Below, piece after piece: positions 6,785 through 8,989 of a DNA stretch of 8,989 nt. The notes beneath the pieces were generated by a model that saw only the letters and a program-made list of their open reading frames with translations, was not told the DNA's origin and did no database searches. Origin of the DNA: Sulfurospirillum sp. UBA6810 (lineage in GTDB: Bacteria > Campylobacterota > Campylobacteria > Campylobacterales > Sulfurospirillaceae); assembly GCA_002469305.1 (NCBI GenBank), contig DKEY01000147.1:1-8989 (forward strand), read 5' to 3'. Position numbers and translations under genes: made by a program. Within the stretch, counting starts at the first letter, position 1. Each line of letters begins with the position of its first letter.

Positions 6785-7254
6785 AGTACTGGATATACAA
6801 CTTCTTCATTTGGCGCATAGGGAGCTTTTACTCTTTTTGTCGCCAATCCTTTGATAGCCCAAAAAATTTCTGCAAAGCTATTGACCGATTCTAAGAGTTC
6901 CATAGCTTTTTCTCTGGATACTCCCTGCTTTGCAGCACTTGCACTCATCATAATTTTGTGCACAACGTCATGGATTTGTGGAAATTGTTCTAAATGAGCT
7001 GGTTTGATAAAATCACCCCAGATGATACGTATCTCTTCTTTACACTTGATTGCTTCACTCTCTTTTGTAGCGATATATCTGCTCATAGAGTTTGCTGTTG
7101 TTAGAGCATCATGCCCTTCTAAAGCATGCATCAAATCAACCATTCGAATAACACTTAAAGCTGCTATCTGAGCAGTAATTGGGTCGTAAATTCCACACGG
7201 AACATCGCAGTGAGCACTTACCTTTGGGACAAGCTTTTCAAAAAAGTCTTTCAT
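6781..7254 (-). CDS. sodN: Nickel superoxide dismutase precursor
   Basis: 157 aa precursor of the Ni-dependent enzyme converting superoxide to O2 and H2O2. Seen: a 14-residue leader, MKDFFEKLVPKVSA, precedes HCDVPCGIYDP, the nickel hook. After cleavage His1, Cys2 and Cys6 (with the amino terminus and the Cys2 backbone amide) would ligand Ni. The Streptomyces leader is also 14 residues and ends in KVSA. The mature chain (about 143 aa) has the expected helices and the C-terminal YAPNEEVVYP typical of longer NiSODs; the Streptomyces enzyme is 117 aa. There is no Sec or Tat signal, so it is cytoplasmic as made. Start ATG 7254 has AAAGGA six bases upstream. Downstream sodX overlaps by 4 bp. Campylobacterota generally use an Fe-SOD (SodB), so acquisition by transfer is plausible but not shown. 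The identification is near certain. Confidence 0.97.
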   Translation of the reverse strand: MKDFFEKLVPKVSAHCDVPCGIYDPITAQIAALSVIRMVDLMHALEGHDALTTANSMSRYIATKESEAIKCKEEIRIIWGDFIKPAHLEQFPQIHDVVHKIMMSASAAKQGVSREKAMELLESVNSFAEIFWAIKGLATKRVKAPYAPNEEVVYPVL

Positions 7255-7284
7255 GTTACATCCTTTAAAAATTTTTATGTAACA
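7254..7284 (-). promoter_or_regulatory. 8-bp inverted repeat over the sodN leader and start codon (operator or leader hairpin)
   Basis: On the plus strand TGTTACAT at 7254-7261 and ATGTAACA at 7277-7284 are perfect reverse complements, 15 bases apart and 23 bases centre to centre. One arm abuts the proposed -10; the other ends on the first base of the sodN start codon. The spacer contains the Shine-Dalgarno AAAGGA. It could be a repressor operator (oxidative-stress or metal regulator) or an RNA hairpin with the ribosome site in its loop. It matches no box I can name with confidence. Confidence 0.55.
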
Positions 7285-7293
7285 AGTATATCA
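7285..7293 (-). promoter_or_regulatory. Probable extended -10 promoter of sodN
   Basis: On the minus strand the bases read TGATATACT, i.e. a TGn extension followed by the -10 hexamer TATACT (7290 to 7285). It begins a few bases after the lipoprotein stop. No convincing -35 is seen. Transcription would start near 7278, giving a leader of about 24 bases. This would let sodN-sodX be expressed apart from the upstream lipoprotein gene. Confidence 0.5.
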
Positions 7294-7298
7294 CTTTT

Positions 7299-7775
7299 TT
7301 ATAAATAATTTTTCTTAAAATTGATACCAGTCTTTTTATACTCTTTTGTTATAAATTCTAGTTTGAGAGTTCTTGTATTTTGATTTTCTATTTCAACAAG
7401 ATAGTAGCTGTTCCAAGAGCTATATGAGGGGATAAGCTTTAAAAGTTTATCATCATGTTGCAGTTTTTGTACTATTGTATTGTTTGCATCATCATTGATT
7501 ACAAATTCTACGTTTGCAATAAGAGCTGATTTTTCTGGTTGATATAAACCAACTAAAAATTGTTCATTTGTACTATTTGAGATATATTCACTTTTTATTT
7601 CATTGAGATAAGTTGCAACTATATAAACTACTGCTTTTGTACCATCTTTTATTTGAACACTTTTTGAATGTATAAGAGCTTGTTCGTTTACCAAATCTTG
7701 CTTGACTAAAACCTTTTTTGACACACACCCACTCAATAAAAAAACACTCAATATACTCAAAAGTATCAATCTCAT
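7299..7775 (-). CDS. Putative lipoprotein of unknown function
   Basis: 158 aa from ATG 7775. Seen: a textbook lipoprotein signal, MRLILLSILSVFLLSGC, with lipobox LSGC (lipidated Cys17), then VSKK. The remaining 140 residues look mostly beta-stranded, with alternating hydrophobic and polar residues: an AVVYIVATYLNEI segment, ANVEFVINDD, SYYLVEIENQ and LKLEFITKEYKK. It contains no further cysteines or metal motifs. An earlier in-frame TTG at 7844 would give 181 aa but buries the lipoprotein signal, so ATG 7775 is preferred; GGGGTG lies just upstream of it. I do not recognise the family. It is upstream of sodN on the same strand, 44 bases apart; co-expression by read-through is possible, but sodN seems to have its own promoter, so a role in superoxide defence is not supported by position alone. 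Confidence 0.75.
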   Translation of the reverse strand: MRLILLSILSVFLLSGCVSKKVLVKQDLVNEQALIHSKSVQIKDGTKAVVYIVATYLNEIKSEYISNSTNEQFLVGLYQPEKSALIANVEFVINDDANNTIVQKLQHDDKLLKLIPSYSSWNSYYLVEIENQNTRTLKLEFITKEYKKTGINFKKNYL

Positions 7776-7785
7776 ATCACACCCC

Positions 7786-7809
7786 AAAATCAATCTAAAA
7801 ATTGATTTT
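7786..7809 (-). repeat. 9-bp inverted repeat just upstream of the lipoprotein start
   Basis: AAAATCAAT at 7786-7794 and ATTGATTTT at 7801-7809 are perfect reverse complements around a 6-base loop. On the lipoprotein strand the hairpin ends directly before the GGGG of the likely Shine-Dalgarno (7785-7782). It could be a regulator site in the divergent lipoprotein/mobB gap or a leader hairpin affecting lipoprotein translation. With A/T-rich arms it may also arise by chance. Confidence 0.45.
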
Positions 7810-7850
7810 AATCTCTTTTGCATAACAATCTCATTAAAATTCAAGCACCA

Positions 7851-7862
7851 TTTTGATATAAT
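7851..7862 (+). promoter_or_regulatory. Promoter of the mobB-fbp unit
   Basis: TTTTGATATAAT, with consensus -10 TATAAT at 7857-7862, is the classic form of an epsilonproteobacterial sigma-70 promoter. Transcription should start near 7869, about 23 bases before the mobB start. It lies in the 116-bp divergent gap between the lipoprotein gene and mobB. No clear promoter for the lipoprotein strand was found in the same gap. Confidence 0.7.
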
Positions 7863-7891
7863 CGCAAATATTTAAAAAACAAGGTATATTT

Positions 7892-8389
7892 ATGAGCTCT
7901 TTAGCGATTGCTTTTAGTGGGCCTTCAAACAGTGGAAAAACAACACTGATAGTAAAAGTTGCACAGGCACTAAAAGAGAGATATAAACTAGCTATCGTAA
8001 AACATGACCCAAGCGATAAGGCTATCTTTGATAAAGAGGGAAAAGATAGTTGGAAGTTTTCTCAAACAGGTGCAGAAGTTGTAGTAGCTAGTCCTACAAG
8101 GACTACACTTCTTTCTCAAAGAGAAAAATCCATAGACGAAATCATAGAGATATTGGGTGATTTTGATATCCTTTTAGTAGAAGGCTTAAAAACACTCCCA
8201 CTCCCAAGACTTTCTGTTTTTAGAAATAAACTTGATGAGAGTTATTTTGAAGTCTCAAACGCTCTTGCAATTGATGATAGTATAAATCTAAGTGAATATA
8301 ACATCCCTAAACATTTGGATATTTTAGACTTAAATGATACCGATGCCATCGTTGCATGGGTTTTGAAAAATGCAAAAAAGGTAAAATAA
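7892..8389 (+). CDS. mobB: MobB, molybdopterin-guanine dinucleotide biosynthesis GTP-binding adaptor
   Basis: 165 aa P-loop GTPase-type protein that assists MobA in forming the guanine dinucleotide form of the molybdenum cofactor, needed by enzymes such as periplasmic nitrate reductase and formate dehydrogenase. Seen: Walker A GPSNSGKTT (10-18), KHDPSD (37-42), the family signature EGKDSWKFSQTGAEVVV (about 49-65) and LLVEGLK (about 93-99). The length fits stand-alone MobB (about 160-175 aa). Start ATG 7892 has AAGG at 7881-7884, seven bases away. The stop shares one base with the fbp start (TAATG), so the two are probably translated from one mRNA, although molybdenum cofactor and sugar phosphate metabolism have no direct link. 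Confidence 0.92.
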   Translation: MSSLAIAFSGPSNSGKTTLIVKVAQALKERYKLAIVKHDPSDKAIFDKEGKDSWKFSQTGAEVVVASPTRTTLLSQREKSIDEIIEILGDFDILLVEGLKTLPLPRLSVFRNKLDESYFEVSNALAIDDSINLSEYNIPKHLDILDLNDTDAIVAWVLKNAKKVK

Positions 8390-8989
8390 TGACTGAGATA
8401 TTTGAAGCGATAAAAAGAAGTGCTATCAGGATAAGAGAAGCTATCGAGTATGATGATACAGGCTACTCTGAACTTCACAATGCAACAGGCGATACACAGC
8501 TCAAACTAGACATAAAAAGTGACCTCATCATCGAAGAAGAGTTTAGAAAAGTTTCTAGTATCAAAGAGATAGTAAGTGAAGAAAAAGAGGATAAAACTCC
8601 TTTACATGTAGATGGAATTTATCTCATAGGTTATGATCCACTTGATGGCTCAAGCCTCATAGATGTAAACCTGAGCGTTGGTTCTATCTTTGGAATTTAC
8701 GAGGGTGGTTACGCTGGAGCTAACTTGGTAGCGAGTGTATATGTTGTCTATGGTCCAAGAGTCGAGCTTGTTGTTGCAACTGATAAAGTGAGATTTTATC
8801 GCCTGAACAAACAAAATGAATTTGTCTATCAAAAAGATATACAACTCAAAGAAAAAGGCAAACTCAATGCCCCTGGTTCTACGCAAATGTGTTGGGAAGC
8901 TAAACATAAAAAGATGATAGATGACATCTTTAATGATGGCTATCGTCTTCGTTACTCTGGTGGCATGGTTCCTGATTTGCATCAGATAC
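8389..8989 (+). CDS. fbp: Fructose-1,6-bisphosphatase class I (3' end beyond window)
   Basis: About 200 codons are present and the frame is open at the window edge; full class I enzymes have roughly 280-340 residues. It hydrolyses fructose 1,6-bisphosphate to fructose 6-phosphate, the committed step of gluconeogenesis, and acts in the cytoplasm with Mg2+. Seen: the N-terminal helix, VSEEKE (62-67, the metal-binding SEE), DPLDGSS (83-89, the metal/phosphate-binding signature), and RYSGGMVPDLHQ (188-199), equivalent to the RY-G-MV-D-H substrate-binding motif. ATG 8389 overlaps the mobB TAA by one base, and AAGG at 8378-8381 gives good spacing. Gluconeogenesis would be essential if this organism fixes CO2 by the reductive TCA cycle as Sulfurimonas does; that link is inference from the proposed lineage. 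Confidence 0.95.
   Translation, partial: MTEIFEAIKRSAIRIREAIEYDDTGYSELHNATGDTQLKLDIKSDLIIEEEFRKVSSIKEIVSEEKEDKTPLHVDGIYLIGYDPLDGSSLIDVNLSVGSIFGIYEGGYAGANLVASVYVVYGPRVELVVATDKVRFYRLNKQNEFVYQKDIQLKEKGKLNAPGSTQMCWEAKHKKMIDDIFNDGYRLRYSGGMVPDLHQI

Noticed and set aside
5456..7254. A functional link between the Dsb pair and NiSOD maturation through the hook cysteines
   Set aside because: The Dsb proteins act outside the membrane, NiSOD has no export signal, and the genes are convergent rather than co-transcribed.
7262..7276. AAAAATTTTT-type palindrome in the sodN leader as a separate site
   Set aside because: Short A/T palindromes are expected by chance at this base composition; only the flanking 8-bp arms are notable.
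7776..7844. TTG start giving a 181-residue form of the lipoprotein
   Set aside because: It would put 23 residues before a textbook lipoprotein signal and needs a rare start codon; ATG 7775 is better.
8650..8982. 110-codon minus-strand open frame at the right end
   Set aside because: It is opposite the fbp motifs DPLDGSS to RYSGGMV, which account for this sequence.

Overview
The window looks like chromosomal DNA from a free-living Campylobacterota (epsilonproteobacterium), most like Sulfurimonas or a relative. This rests on low-GC coding DNA with AGA/ATA-rich codon use, a TTTTGATATAAT-type promoter with no clear -35, and a degenerate gene that most resembles the epsilonproteobacterial second glutamyl-tRNA synthetase (GluRS2). 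The lineage is inferred from remembered protein sequences; no search was run.

Layout. (1) Positions 31-5365, plus strand: one tightly packed unit of glnS (glutaminyl-tRNA synthetase with a C-terminal YqeY domain), a GluRS2-like gene whose catalytic motifs are destroyed, yggT (small membrane protein) and a soluble lytic transglycosylase. Every junction overlaps by 4-11 bp. (2) Positions 5456-6501, plus strand: a two-gene thiol-oxidation unit, a DsbB/BdbC-like quinone-linked membrane oxidase and a membrane-anchored DsbA/BdbD-like thioredoxin-fold protein. (3) Positions 6503-7775, minus strand, convergent with region 2 with one base between the stop codons: a lipoprotein of unknown function, then sodN (nickel superoxide dismutase precursor) and sodX (its presumed maturation peptidase). 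(4) Positions 7892-8989, plus strand, divergent from the lipoprotein: mobB, then fbp (class I fructose-1,6-bisphosphatase), cut by the window end.

How the genes fit together. glnS charges tRNA-Gln directly. In Helicobacter-type relatives that tRNA is mischarged with Glu by GluRS2 and then amidated by GatCAB. Next to glnS the GluRS2 homologue survives as an intact, translationally coupled reading frame but has lost the HIGH motif, the KMSKS loop and residues of the amino-acid pocket. The simplest reading is that GlnRS took over the job and the old enzyme was kept as a non-catalytic protein. This is the most notable observation here. The second is the nickel SOD locus: a 14-residue leader before HCDVPCG, a GTGA-coupled peptidase gene with no Shine-Dalgarno, a perfect 8-bp inverted repeat spanning the sodN 5' leader and start codon, and a strong hairpin just inside sodX. 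Together these suggest specific control and unequal output of the two genes.

No non-coding stretch exceeds about 120 bp. I saw no tRNA, rRNA, CRISPR array, insertion sequence or prophage gene.
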